NCBI RefSeq assembly: GCF_000012945.1
Contig: NC_007509.1
Location: 62,001-126,000 of the forward strand
Reading direction: 5' to 3'
DNA: 64,000 nt
Origin: Burkholderia lata
GTDB lineage: Bacteria; Pseudomonadota; Gammaproteobacteria; Burkholderiales; Burkholderiaceae
How positions within the stretch are numbered: the stretch's first letter is position 1; each line of letters begins with the position of its first letter. A program made the position numbers and the translations under genes. Shown in pieces: positions 36,552-47,200 of the stretch. Under the pieces are notes generated by a model. That model made no database searches, was not told where the DNA came from, and saw only the letters and a program-made list of their open reading frames with translations.

Positions 36552-37730
36552 ATGGCAACCAGTTACGCAACTTCGACCTTCGGCTTGCTTTGTTTTGCCC
36601 GCGGCGGCCAGCCGCCATCCACTCCGGCTGCGGCACATCCTCCGTCCACTGCAACACTGCCCGAGCTCCATCTAAACATATGGGAGCGTGACCCGGATCG
36701 ACATTCAAAAAATCCGGACTCCTTTTTGGATGTTGGCCTGATGCTGGATCTTGGCGAACACGCGGACTCTATTGAGCTGGTCCTTCCGCAGAAGATGCCC
36801 GTAACATCGATCGTTGACTTGTCCCCAACGATTGCACAGGCCCAGGCGATCCCCGCGATATTTAATGAAAGCTGGGCGATCGCACACGTGGGGTCCCAAG
36901 GTTCAGACTCGGTCGTTTACGATCCAGCCAACGGAGACAGGAGCTTCGCCGTGGTCAGCATCACCGGGGCAATCACGGAAACCCGGCACGCCGGACATGA
37001 TGCGTTGTCCATTTCCGTATCTGAGCTGATTTTACGGGCAAACGCCGTGGCTCAGTTGACGGGGCGAGATATCGAGCGAGTGTACGTGCGCTTTCGACTG
37101 CTCGAGTTCAAGAAGCAGTATTACTGTGTTGGCGCTGGGGAGCGAGCAAACGCTTGGTGGCAACCCTCTTGGCAGAGAACGGAGGACATTGATTTTCGTC
37201 TGAACGTCAGGCGCGGTGCGCCTCCGCGCCTTGAAAGCCAGATTGGCCGATTTCTCGAGTTCTCGAAGGTTCACCTTTTCCTGATGCGCTCCCGCGACAA
37301 GGACATCGTATTTCAGGACAAACTGTTCAAGGCCTCCCGGTCTCTTGAAGACGAAGAGTTCTGGGCACAATATTCCATATACGGCACGCAGTTGTCCCGC
37401 GATGACAGTCTCAAGCGTGTGCAAAACAGCCTGGGTTATCATTGGAAGGCTGCGGGTTCCGAGCCAGTGAAAGAGTTTGGGACTCTGGCAAGGTTCAAGA
37501 TTGTCGAATTCGGGGTCGGGAAGTTTGTGGCAGTGGCGATGATTGTCGGCGCGATGGGAAGCATGCTCTGGGATGGTACAAAGGGTCTGTACGGCTTGGT
37601 GACAAGTCACGGTAGCGAGCGTGCGACGATGACCAGTTCTGTGGAGGTTGGGACTGCCGGTCGCGCAGCTAACCAGCGGCCTGCTGCGAGTGGAGTCAAG
37701 CTGCCGACAGAAAGGAAGGAGGGCGGATGA
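36552..37730 (+). CDS. Hypothetical protein with C-terminal membrane helix
   Basis: 392 residues, no family recognised. A single hydrophobic segment near residue 325-345 (KFVAVAMIVGAMGSMLWDG) is followed by a polar tail, so the large N-terminal part may face the cytoplasm. The N-terminal half has beta-rich stretches (DVGLMLDLGEHADSIELVLP, RSFAVVSITGAI). The gene starts 5 bases after the ASCH stop and overlaps the second GNAT start by 4 bases, so it is an integral part of the operon. Confidence 0.75.
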   Translation: MATSYATSTFGLLCFARGGQPPSTPAAAHPPSTATLPELHLNIWERDPDRHSKNPDSFLDVGLMLDLGEHADSIELVLPQKMPVTSIVDLSPTIAQAQAIPAIFNESWAIAHVGSQGSDSVVYDPANGDRSFAVVSITGAITETRHAGHDALSISVSELILRANAVAQLTGRDIERVYVRFRLLEFKKQYYCVGAGERANAWWQPSWQRTEDIDFRLNVRRGAPPRLESQIGRFLEFSKVHLFLMRSRDKDIVFQDKLFKASRSLEDEEFWAQYSIYGTQLSRDDSLKRVQNSLGYHWKAAGSEPVKEFGTLARFKIVEFGVGKFVAVAMIVGAMGSMLWDGTKGLYGLVTSHGSERATMTSSVEVGTAGRAANQRPAASGVKLPTERKEGG

Positions 37731-38290
37731 GCTATCTGATAACGAAAGCTTCTCTTGAGCAAAGTCCTTGGCTGCTGGACGAAGCGTTGAGGCTTGCATC
37801 CGAAGACGTCGAGTTCTTACGGTTTAGCTACCCCCAGTTCGATCATTGGTTTGCGACAAAGGTCATACCGGGAATCCACGATGGCGAGCGCACGCTGTTG
37901 TTAGAGCGACGCGGATCCGTCACCGTCGGATTCCTGATCGTGAAGCATACGGCCGTTGAAAAGAAACTGTGTACGCTTCGCGTCCGCCCCGACTTTGTGA
38001 GCAAGGGACTGGGCGTGCGTCTCTTCCAGACCGCCTTTCACCTGCTCGAGACGGAGCAACCGCTATTGTCGGTATCCGCGCCGGCAGCGCCGAAGTTTGA
38101 GCGTCTTTTCAGGTACTTCGGCTTCGCACAAGAAGCCGTGTACCAGGGGCGATATCTTCCGGATGTGGACGAATATTCGTATAACGGCCTTCTGGATCCT
38201 GCATACATGTTCCACGATCAGCGCGCGAATTCGGAAGATCGCGCGTTACCGTCGATTCACGACAGGCAGCATCTCGCGTGCAGGCTTTAG
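37727..38290 (+). CDS. GNAT family N-acetyltransferase
   Basis: 187 residues. The acetyl-CoA-binding motif is LRVRPDFVSKGLGVRLFQTAF, followed by FERLFRYFGF. The ATG overlaps the stop of the membrane protein gene (ATGA). It is the last gene of the operon and a second, separate acetyltransferase, not a duplicate of the first. No antitoxin-like ribbon-helix-helix gene is adjacent. Confidence 0.85.
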   Translation: MSYLITKASLEQSPWLLDEALRLASEDVEFLRFSYPQFDHWFATKVIPGIHDGERTLLLERRGSVTVGFLIVKHTAVEKKLCTLRVRPDFVSKGLGVRLFQTAFHLLETEQPLLSVSAPAAPKFERLFRYFGFAQEAVYQGRYLPDVDEYSYNGLLDPAYMFHDQRANSEDRALPSIHDRQHLACRL

Positions 38291-38664
38291 ACGAGTGAGA
38301 GCGATGGCAGTTGACGATGGTATGGAGCTGGGATGTGGGCACCGAATGTGTTAAGTCCTCTCCGGCCATTACGGTTCACGACGCAGTCTCAATTGTGCGC
38401 TACATTCGAATGAGGCGGACGAACTACCGTTCACGGCACTCGGGTCCGAAATACACAGTTTCTGAGCGGACGCCCAGTTGGTTGGGCACGAAAAACAAAT
38501 GCCCGCTCAACAAGCGGGCATTTGAAGAGGTGGGGCAGGCAACATACCGCGGAACGACGTCCAGCCCAGTATGCCCCGCTCCCTGTTTGCTGCTGCTGAG
38601 CCTAGGTCAGCTATGGCTTTAGAGTAATCGCTATTTTTCAGGACCGCAACGTAGGCATTCCTTC
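38291..38664. other. Intergenic region between GNAT operon and antitoxin gene
   Basis: No gene supported. It holds the terminator at 38491-38524 and, at 38629-38650, a motif like those at 13421 and 16712. Confidence 0.5.
38491..38524 (-). terminator. Strong rho-independent terminator for the antitoxin gene
   Basis: A perfect 12-base stem (CAAATGCCCGCT / AGCGGGCATTTG) with a 5-base loop. Read on the minus strand it is followed by a T-run, so it ends transcription of the gene at 38665-39069. Confidence 0.85.
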
Positions 38665-39069
38665 TCATCCGGCCGCGCCTGCCTCGAGCGAAACGACGTA
38701 GCGAAGTACGTCGTCCACGCGTCCTTCCGACACTAGCTCTTCAGCCGTTTTGTAGTCGAAGGTCGGCAACGGCTCATTGCGATACCAGAAGAGCGTGCTC
38801 TGTATGTCCCCAGAGGTATCGTTTGCAGCTCGGATGATCCGGATCGCTTCCCGAAGATACTTTTGCACACTTTCGGAGCCAGCCAAACGGCTTACCGTAT
38901 TGCGATGCACATGGGCCAGCCTTGCGAGTGTTTGCATATCGATATGCAGGGCGGCCGCGAAGCGTCGCGCCGAGACGATCGGCGCGACGCTTTCCGAGTC
39001 CCTCAAAGATGCCATGAACTGGTCGAAATCGAGGGGCGGCGTCGAGTTTGGGGCTAGATCGTGGTTCAT
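38665..39069 (-). CDS. Orphan Xre/MbcA/ParS-type antitoxin
   Basis: 134 residues. Residues about 40-75 form an Xre-like helix-turn-helix (LHIDMQTLARLAHVHRNTVSRLAGSESV) and the C-terminal part has the toxin-binding MbcA/ParS pattern (LFWYRNEPLPTFDYKTAEELVSEGRVDDVLRYV). Such antitoxins pair with RES-domain toxins that attack NAD or Prs. No RES gene lies next to it, though a complete ParS-RES pair sits at 54618-55549. It may be left from a broken pair or have become a regulator. Confidence 0.85.
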   Translation of the reverse strand: MNHDLAPNSTPPLDFDQFMASLRDSESVAPIVSARRFAAALHIDMQTLARLAHVHRNTVSRLAGSESVQKYLREAIRIIRAANDTSGDIQSTLFWYRNEPLPTFDYKTAEELVSEGRVDDVLRYVVSLEAGAAG

Positions 39070-39351
39070 GGCAGGTTACCCGAAGCACACTATCTGCACA
39101 TTTATAGCACAAAGAGTACCGACTGCACTGGTCGCCGAAACCCTTATCCATGGCGCTCTTGGTCGCCAAGGTCGGTCGAGATACCTTCGCAGGGCCGCGA
39201 CATTCCCAAGGACGACTTTTCTGAGAATTCCCGGGGCCACGGACATCATTTCTGAGACGAGAGGCATGTAGATTTCTCAAAAAAGATGTCCAAGCCCTTG
39301 ATCTGTCGAGGGGACCAAAGACACCTTTTCTGAGAGCCCACAATTCGTCGC

Positions 39352-40299
39352 ATGAAACTTCACCAGCTCCGCGCGCTCGTGGCCGTTGCCCGCTCGGGCA
39401 GCATCCATGAAGCCGCGCGCACCCTGCATCTCACGCAACCTGCGGTCACGCGCTCGCTGCGCGATCTCGAGGACGAACTCGGGCTGATGCTGGTCGCCCG
39501 CAGTTCGTCGGGCGTGACGCTGACCGATGCGGGGCGTGCGATGCTGCGGCGGGCCGAACTGGTCGTCAACGAGGTTGCGCGCACCGAGGAGGAAATGGCG
39601 CAGTTGCGCGAGAACCGGCAAGGCCGGCTCGCGATCGGGATGACGCCGCTGGCGGGCATCACGGTGCTGCCGGCTGCGTACAACCGCTTTCGCCGCGCGA
39701 TGCCTGACGTCCAGCTCGAATTCGTCGAGGGCAGCCCGTCGCAACTGGTCGAGCAGCTGAAGAACGGTGCACTCGATTTCGCGCTGGGTGCGGGCGCGGA
39801 TGCGCAGGACTTCACGTCCGTGCGCTGCGAGCATCTCGACTCGTTTCCGATGTGGTTCGCGGTGAGCCGCAAGGGCAAGCTTGCCGGTGCGACTTCGCTG
39901 GCCGACCTGCAGGACGCGGAGTGGCTGCATACGGGGCCATCCACCGAATTCCGCGCGTTTCTTGCGGAGCTGTTCGCGCAGGCCGGCCTGCCGGCGCCGC
40001 GCCGCGTGACACGCTGCGCGTCGCAGACGCTGTTCTACGCACTGGCCGTCAACAGCGACGTGGTGACGGCATGGACGCAGCTCGCACTACGCGGGGAGGA
40101 TGCATCCGATACGCTGAAGACGCTCGATCTCGTCGGGCAGCCGCCCGCGCGCAACCTCTATCTGCTGTTCCGCGACAGCGCGGTGCTCACGGCGTCGGCC
40201 GAGTATTTCGTGCGTTGCATCGACGAAGCCGTGCAGGCCGAGCGCGCGAATGCCGGCGGGACGAAGCGCGGGACGCGCTCGCGTGCGCCGCGCGCGTGA
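39352..40299 (+). CDS. LysR-family transcriptional regulator
   Basis: 315 residues. N-terminal winged helix (LHQLRALVAVARSGSIHEAARTLHLTQPAVTRSLRDLE) and a LysR substrate-binding domain from about residue 90. A basic Arg/Ala-rich tail ends the protein. It is the first core-like gene after the island. The AraC gene converges on it with a 9-base gap. Target genes are not identifiable. Confidence 0.9.
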   Translation: MKLHQLRALVAVARSGSIHEAARTLHLTQPAVTRSLRDLEDELGLMLVARSSSGVTLTDAGRAMLRRAELVVNEVARTEEEMAQLRENRQGRLAIGMTPLAGITVLPAAYNRFRRAMPDVQLEFVEGSPSQLVEQLKNGALDFALGAGADAQDFTSVRCEHLDSFPMWFAVSRKGKLAGATSLADLQDAEWLHTGPSTEFRAFLAELFAQAGLPAPRRVTRCASQTLFYALAVNSDVVTAWTQLALRGEDASDTLKTLDLVGQPPARNLYLLFRDSAVLTASAEYFVRCIDEAVQAERANAGGTKRGTRSRAPRA

Positions 40300-40308
40300 G
40301 GTGCCGGC

Positions 40309-41289
40309 TTACGGCGCGACGCGGGATAGCGGCACCGCTTCGTCGCGCAGTTTCAGCACATCGCGGCCAGGCGCATCGCCGAACAGGCGTGCGTATTCGC
40401 GGCTGAACTGCGACGCGCTCACATAGCCGACACTGCGGCATGCCTGCCGCGCATCCATCGCCGACACGCACATCAGGCGGCGTGCCTCCTGCAGCCGCAG
40501 TACCTTTTGGCATTGCAACGGGCTCATCGACGTGACCGCACGGAAGTGGTGATGGAAGGTCGACGGGCTCATGTCCACCTGCCGCGCGAGCGACTCGACG
40601 GTCATCGGATCGAGGTAGTGGTCGCGAATCCAGGCGACGGCGCGCGAGATGCGTTGTGTCGTCGAATCGGCCAGGCCGATCTGCGCGACGCGCGCACCCG
40701 ACGGGCCGCGCAGCAGCCGGATGAGGATTTCGTCGACGATCAGCGGCGCGAGCAGGTCGATGTCGTCGGGTTGCGCGATCAGTTGCATCAGGCGCACGAC
40801 GGCGTCGACGATTTCAGGCTGTGCATCGTGCGTATCGAGCGCGCTGCAGTCGACCGCCTTCGGCAGCCCCAGCGGAAACACGCGCGGCGTGAGCGCCACG
40901 ATGCGGGCCGGGTCGAGCTCCAGTTGCGCATAAAGGAACGGCTCGGCCGGGCTCGCGCGCGTCACGCGGCCGGTGACGGGCAGGTCGGCAGTTGCCACCA
41001 GCATCCGCGATTCGTCGATCACGTAGGTGTCGTCGCCGACCTGTGTCGATTTCGCGCCTTGCCCGACGATGCTCAGGCACGCGTGGAGCACGCCATGGTT
41101 CCAGTGCGGCGGCGACGCAGACGCGCGCGCGATGCGCATGCCGCGTACCGGGAGATCGAACATGCCGTCGTGCGGTGCGTAGGCAGCGATCAGCGCAGCG
41201 AGCCGGGCGGTGGGCGCCCGGGCAGGAGACTGAGTGTCGTGATCGGGCGTGATGCGCTGTAGCGGCGGCGTTCGGGCGTCGATTTCCAT
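40309..41289 (-). CDS. AraC-family transcriptional regulator
   Basis: 326 residues. An N-terminal AraC_N cupin-like sensor domain (HGVLHACLSIVGQGAKSTQVGDDTYVID) and C-terminal AraC helix-turn-helix pair (ISRAVAWIRDHYLDPMTVESLARQVDMSPSTFHHHFRAVTSMSPLQCQKVLRLQEARRLM). The start at 41289 is chosen because the frame continues upstream without plausible coding. It converges with the LysR gene. Confidence 0.88.
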   Translation of the reverse strand: MEIDARTPPLQRITPDHDTQSPARAPTARLAALIAAYAPHDGMFDLPVRGMRIARASASPPHWNHGVLHACLSIVGQGAKSTQVGDDTYVIDESRMLVATADLPVTGRVTRASPAEPFLYAQLELDPARIVALTPRVFPLGLPKAVDCSALDTHDAQPEIVDAVVRLMQLIAQPDDIDLLAPLIVDEILIRLLRGPSGARVAQIGLADSTTQRISRAVAWIRDHYLDPMTVESLARQVDMSPSTFHHHFRAVTSMSPLQCQKVLRLQEARRLMCVSAMDARQACRSVGYVSASQFSREYARLFGDAPGRDVLKLRDEAVPLSRVAP

Positions 41290-41885
41290 AATGCGTGAGC
41301 GGATGGCGGAGTGATCAGTGCAAGGTGCGCGGCTGTGATTTCGTGTTGGTGTCCCGGCAGGGGGGGCCGGCATGGCGGTCACATCGTACGGCGAGTCGCG
41401 CACACGCGATTGCCTAAACCTGTGGGAAATTAGCCCGATCATCCGGATCTGCATGGCCGGCGACCGCATCGCGCGTCGCTGCGCGGTGTGCAGCGCACAA
41501 ATTCGGAAATTAAGGCAAAACAATCGCAGGATCGGGCAAGCCAATTTCCGGCGGTTTCCATACCATTGCACCTGCTGAAACAAACGTGATCCAGTGCACT
41601 CGGGCGATGCAGGCATGACTGCCGCATGGCCGGCGAATGCCGCCGGCGTTGTCGCTGCGAACCACTGGAAAAGACTCAGGACTGCTATTCGAATGTTCAT
41701 GCATCGGGCCAGCCGAGGCCGGCTTGCGTCCGTTGCGTGCCGGCGCGCGTCTGGCGCGAGCGTGCCGACCGACCCGGTGTAGCCGGCGTCGGTGCCGCCG
41801 CATTGGCCGAGCCGCTGCATGCCGGTCGCGATGCTGCGACGGGGCGCGCGTCAAGGCAGTCGACCGCGCAGGGGAATCCGGACAA
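41290..41885. other. Intergenic region between AraC and LysR genes
   Basis: About 600 bases. No gene supported. An AT-richer patch near 41400-41550 probably contains divergent promoters. Confidence 0.45.
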
Positions 41886-42770
41886 ATGGACCAACTTCAA
41901 TCGATTCGGGCATTCGTGACGGTGGCAAGGGAAGGCGGCTTTCGCCGGGCGGCGACGCGGCTGCGCGTGTCGACGGCGATGGCGAGCCGGCTGGTCGATG
42001 CGCTCGAGACGCGCCTTGGCGCACGCCTGCTGCAACGCAGCACCTGCCACCAGTCGCTGACGGAAATCGGTGAGCTGTATCTCGCGCGTGTCGAGCGGAT
42101 TCTCGGTGCGATCGACGAGATCGATGGTCGTGTCGTTGCGATGGGCAGCAAACCGGAAGGCGAACTCCGCATTGCCGCGCCGGTCGCGTTCGGGCTCAGC
42201 CAGTTGAGCGCATTGCTCGATCGCTTCGTGAACCGGTTTCCGGACGTGCGGCCGACCGTGACGCTGACCGATGCCCATGTCGACCTGACATCCGAAGACA
42301 TCGATGTCGCGTTCCTGACCGACGGCATGCCGGTGACAGGTGCGCATGCGCTGCACACGCTGGCCGCCTACGAATCCGTGCGCGTCGCGGCGCCGTCTTA
42401 TGTCGACGCGCATGGCGGCGCGGCTGCGTCGGGCGACTGGCCGGATATCACGGCCGTGCGGCTCGATCTGCCGGCGACCGGCGAAGACGATGCGGCTGCG
42501 TTTCGACCCGACACGACGCCCGGAGGCAGTCCGGGCGTCGGCCATCTCGATATGGCGCGGCGGCTGGCCGTGGCCGGCATGGGCGCTGCGGTGCTGCCCG
42601 CGTATCTCGTCGACGCCGATCTGGTGGCCGGCACGCTGGTGCGCGTTGCACAGATTCGCCCGCTCGCGCCCGTCACGCTGAAGCTCGCGCATGCGCGCAC
42701 TGCGCATCTGCCGGCCGCTGCACGGGTATTCATCGAATTTGCCGGCGCTGCATTCCGGCCCGCGAGCTAA
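41886..42770 (+). CDS. LysR-family regulator upstream of the RND efflux operon
   Basis: 294 residues. N-terminal helix-turn-helix (LQSIRAFVTVAREGGFRRAATRLRVSTAMASRLVDALE) and a LysR effector domain with the AapPvafG pattern (RIAAPVAFGLSQL). It lies 232 bases before the pump operon on the same strand. Several Burkholderia RND pumps are controlled by an upstream LysR protein, so this is the likely regulator, but operator sites are not identifiable. Confidence 0.85.
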   Translation: MDQLQSIRAFVTVAREGGFRRAATRLRVSTAMASRLVDALETRLGARLLQRSTCHQSLTEIGELYLARVERILGAIDEIDGRVVAMGSKPEGELRIAAPVAFGLSQLSALLDRFVNRFPDVRPTVTLTDAHVDLTSEDIDVAFLTDGMPVTGAHALHTLAAYESVRVAAPSYVDAHGGAAASGDWPDITAVRLDLPATGEDDAAAFRPDTTPGGSPGVGHLDMARRLAVAGMGAAVLPAYLVDADLVAGTLVRVAQIRPLAPVTLKLAHARTAHLPAAARVFIEFAGAAFRPAS

Positions 42771-43002
42771 CGGCCCGGTTGGTCGCCGCAACAATGCCCG
42801 CCCGCCAGGGCCGCGGGCTCATGGTTCTTTTTTCCACGGAAGCAGTTCGACGAACGAACGCTCCGCAGGGCGCAACGCACGCCCGAAATACGCGACCGCA
42901 GCTGCGGCAAACAGGAAGCGACAGCATTCCGGCCGCGCGTGCAGGTCACGAGGAGATCTGGTGATTCCCATTGAAGGTCGTCTATTTGTGAGAGGTCGCT
43001 CC

Positions 43003-44259
43003 ATGCGCGTCGAACGGGTTCCATACCGCTTAATCACTGCTGCAACGGCTGCCGTTTTTCTGGCCGCGTGCGGAAAAAAAGAATCGGCACCGCCGCCGCA
43101 AACGCCGGAAGTCGGCGTCGTCACCGTCCAGCCGCAGGCCGTGCCGGCGGTAACGGAACTGCCGGGTCGCACCAGCGCGTTCCTCGTCGCACAGGTGCGT
43201 GCGCGGGTCGACGGCATCGTGCTGCGCCGCGAATTCACCGAAGGCACCGACGTCAAGGCCGGTCAGCGCCTCTACAAGATCGACCCGGCACCGTACGTTG
43301 CCGCGCTGAACAGCGCAAAGGCGACGCTCGCAAGGGCACAGGCGAACCTCGTCACGCAGAACGCGCTGGTCGCACGTTACAAGGTGCTGGTGGCCGCGAA
43401 CGCGGTCAGCAAGCAGGACTACGACAACGCAGTGGCCACGCAAGGGCAGGCCGCGGCGGACGTCGCAGCCGGCAAGGCGGCGGTCGATACCGCACAGATC
43501 AACCTCGGCTATACCGATGTCGTCTCGCCGGTTTCGGGCCGCGTCGGCATCTCGCAGGTGACGCCGGGCGCGTATGTGCAGGCGAGCCAGGCGACGCTGA
43601 TGTCGACGGTGCAGCAGCTCGACCCCGTGTACGTGGACCTCACGCAGTCGAGCCTCGACGGGCTGAAGCTGCGCCAGGACGTGCAGAGCGGCAAGCTGAA
43701 AACGAGCGGCCCGGGCGCGGCGAAGGTGTCGCTGATCCTGGAAGACGGCAAGACCTATTCGGAGCCGGGCAAGCTGCAGTTCTCGGACGTGACGGTCGAC
43801 CAGACCACCGGCTCGGTGACGATTCGCGCGATCTTCCCGAACCCGGGCCGCGTGCTGCTGCCGGGCATGTTCGTGCGTGCACGGATCGAGGAAGGCGTGA
43901 ACGAGAACGCGTTCCTGGTGCCGCAGATCGGCGTGACGCATGACCAGAAGGGGCAGGCGATCGCACTGGTCGTGAACGCGGCCAACAAGGTCGAGACACG
44001 TCCGTTGACGACGGCCGGCACGTATGGCCAGGACTGGGTCGTCGAAGGCGGTCTGGAAGCGGGCGATCACGTGATCGTGCAGGGCGTCGACAAGGTGCGT
44101 CCGGGCGCGACCGTTAAAACGGTCGCCGCGCAGCTCGCACCGGCGCCGGACGCTGCGTCCGGCACACCGGCAAGCGCCGCGAATGCGTCCGGCGTCGCGC
44201 CGGCGAGCAACGCCGCCAATGCTGCCGCGCGTTCGACCGCCGCGTCGACCGCGCAATAA
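43003..44259 (+). CDS. RND efflux periplasmic adaptor (membrane fusion lipoprotein)
   Basis: 418 residues. Lipobox FLAAC near residue 24 marks a lipoprotein. Then come the lipoyl/hairpin and beta-barrel domains of the AcrA/MexA group: RTSAFLVAQVRARVDGIVLRREFTEG, KVLVAANAVSKQDYDNAVA in the hairpin, and GQAIALVVNAANKVETRPLTT in the C-terminal domain. The tail is Ala/Ser-rich. It is the first gene of the operon, 15 bases before the pump gene. AGAGG precedes the ATG. Confidence 0.95.
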   Translation: MRVERVPYRLITAATAAVFLAACGKKESAPPPQTPEVGVVTVQPQAVPAVTELPGRTSAFLVAQVRARVDGIVLRREFTEGTDVKAGQRLYKIDPAPYVAALNSAKATLARAQANLVTQNALVARYKVLVAANAVSKQDYDNAVATQGQAAADVAAGKAAVDTAQINLGYTDVVSPVSGRVGISQVTPGAYVQASQATLMSTVQQLDPVYVDLTQSSLDGLKLRQDVQSGKLKTSGPGAAKVSLILEDGKTYSEPGKLQFSDVTVDQTTGSVTIRAIFPNPGRVLLPGMFVRARIEEGVNENAFLVPQIGVTHDQKGQAIALVVNAANKVETRPLTTAGTYGQDWVVEGGLEAGDHVIVQGVDKVRPGATVKTVAAQLAPAPDAASGTPASAANASGVAPASNAANAAARSTAASTAQ

Positions 44260-44274
44260 CGAGGAGTCCGTTTC

Positions 44275-47200
44275 ATGGCCAAGTTCTTTATCGATCGCCC
44301 GATCTTTGCGTGGGTGATCGCGATCGTGCTGATGCTGGCCGGCGTCGCATCGATCTTCAAGATGCCGATCGCGCAGTATCCGACGATCGCACCGCCGACG
44401 ATCCAGATCCAGGCGAACTATCCGGGCGCTTCCGCGAAGACGGTGGAAGACACGGTGACGCAGGTGATCGAGCAGCAGATGAGCGGTCTCGACAACTTCC
44501 TGTACATGTCGTCGACCAGCGATGACTCGGGTAACGCGACGATCACGCTGACCTTCTCGCCGGGTACGAATCCGGACGTCGCGCAGGTGCAGGTGCAGAA
44601 CAAGCTGTCGCTTGCGACGCCGAACCTGCCGCAGGTCGTGCAGCAGCTCGGCATGCAGGTCACGAAGTCGAGCAGCAACTGGCTGATGTGGTTCGCGTTC
44701 AATTCCGACGACGGCAGCATGTCGAAGGAGGACCTGACGAACTATGTGGCGTCGCACGTGCTTGATCCGCTCAGCCGCGTGAACGGCGTCGGCCAGACGC
44801 TGCTGCTCGGTTCGCAGTTTTCGATGCGCATCTGGCTCGACCCGGTCAAGCTGACCAACTACAGCCTCACGCCGACCGACGTGTCGGCCGCGATCACGCA
44901 GCAGAATGTGCAGATCGCGGGCGGCCAGATCGGCGGCACGCCGGCGAAGCCGGGCACGATGCTGCAGGCGACGATCACCGAATCGACGCTGCTGCGCACG
45001 CCCGAGCAGTTCGGCAACATCCTGCTGAAGGTCAACCAGGACGGTTCGCAGGTTCGCCTGAAGGACGTCGGCCGCGCGGCGCTCGGCTCCGAGAACTACA
45101 CGTTCGACACGAAGTACATGGGGCAGCCGACGGCTGGCCTCGGCATCCAGCTCGCGACCGGCGCGAACGCGCTGGCGACCGCGACCGCGCTGCGGGCGAA
45201 GATCGACGAACTGTCGAAGTATTTCCCGCACGGTCTCGTCGTCCACTATCCGTACGACACGACGCCGTTCGTGCGCCTGTCGATCGAGGAAGTGGTCAAG
45301 ACGCTGCTCGAAGGGATCGTGCTTGTGTTCCTCGTGATGTACCTGTTCCTGCAGAACCTGCGGGCAACGATCATCCCGACGATCGCGGTGCCGGTCGTGC
45401 TGCTCGGTACGTTCGCGATCATGGGCGTCGCCGGCTTCTCGATCAACACGCTGTCGATGTTCGGCCTCGTGCTTGCCATCGGCCTGCTGGTCGACGATGC
45501 GATCGTGGTCGTGGAGAACGTCGAGCGCGTGATGGCCGAGGAGGGACTGTCACCGAAGGAGGCGACCCGCAAGGCGATGGGCCAGATCACCGGCGCACTC
45601 GTCGGCGTGGCGCTCGTGTTGTCGGCGGTGTTCGTGCCGGTGGCGTTCTCGGGTGGCTCGGTCGGCGCGATCTATCGTCAGTTCTCGCTGACGATCGTGT
45701 CGGCAATGGTGCTGTCGGTGCTCGTCGCGTTGATTCTGACGCCGGCACTGTGCGCGACGATCCTCAAGCCGATCCCGCAAGGGCATCACGAGGAGAAGAA
45801 GGGCTTCTTCGGCTGGTTCAACCGCACGTTCGACCGCAGCCGCGATCGCTATACGGGGGGCGTGAATCACGTGATCCGTCGCTCGGGACGCTGGCTGGTG
45901 ATCTACCTGGCCGTGTTCATCGCGGTCGGCGTGATGTTCGTGCGCCTGCCGAAGTCGTTCCTGCCGGATGAAGACCAGGGCTACATGTTCATGATCGTGC
46001 AGACGCCGTCCGGCTCCACGCAGGAAACGACCGGCAAGACGCTCGACAACATCAACACGTACCTGACCACCACCGAGAAGGACGTGGTCGACTCGGTGTT
46101 CACGGTCAATGGCTTCAGCTTTGCGGGCCGCGGCCAGAACGCCGGTCTCGTGTTCGTGAAGCTGAAACCGTACGAGCATCGCCAGCGTTCGGACCAGAAG
46201 GTGCAGGCGCTGATCGGTCGGACCTTCGCGCACTACTCGCAGTACAAGGATGCGATGGTGATCCCGTTCAACCCGCCGTCGATTCCCGAACTCGGGACGG
46301 CTGCCGGCTTCGACTTCGAGCTGACGGACAACGCCGGTCTCGGCCACGAAGCGCTGATGGCCGCGCGCGGGCAGTTGCTCGGGATGGCCGCGAAGGATCC
46401 CGCGCTGGCACTCGTGCGCCCGAACGGCCTGAACGATACGCCGCAGTACAAGGTCGACATCGATCGCGAGAAGGCGAACGCGCTCGGTGTGACGGCTGCT
46501 GCGATCGACCAGACGTTCTCGATCGCGTGGGCGTCGCAGTATGTGAACAACTTCCTCGATATGGATGGCCGGATCAAGAAGGTGTACGTGCAGTCGGACG
46601 CGCCGTTCCGGATGACGCCGGAAGACATGAACATCTGGTACGTGCGCAATAGCGCGGGCGGCATGGTGCCGTTCAGTGCGTTCTCGACCGGCCACTGGAG
46701 CTACGGTTCGCCGAAGCTCGAGCGCTACAACGGCGTGTCGTCGATCGAGATCCAGGGGCAGGCCGCGGAAGGCAAGTCGACCGGCCAGGCGATGGCTGCA
46801 ATGGAAGCGCTCGCGAGCAAGCTGCCGGAAGGTATCGGCTACTCGTGGACGGGTCTGTCGTTCCAGGAAATACAGTCCGGCTCGCAGGCGCCGATCCTGT
46901 ACGCGATCTCGATCCTCGTCGTGTTCCTGTGTCTCGCGGCGCTGTATGAAAGCTGGTCGATTCCGTTCTCGGTGATCATGGTGGTGCCGCTCGGTGTGGT
47001 CGGCGCGCTGCTCGCGACGATGCTGCGTGGGCTCGAGAACGACGTGTTCTTCCAGGTCGGCCTGCTGACCACCGTGGGCCTGTCCGCGAAGAACGCGATC
47101 CTGATCGTCGAGTTCGCACGCGAATTGCAGACGAGAGAGAACATGGGGCCGGTGCGCGCGGCGATCGAGGCGGCGCGTCTGCGGCTGCGTCCGATCCTGA

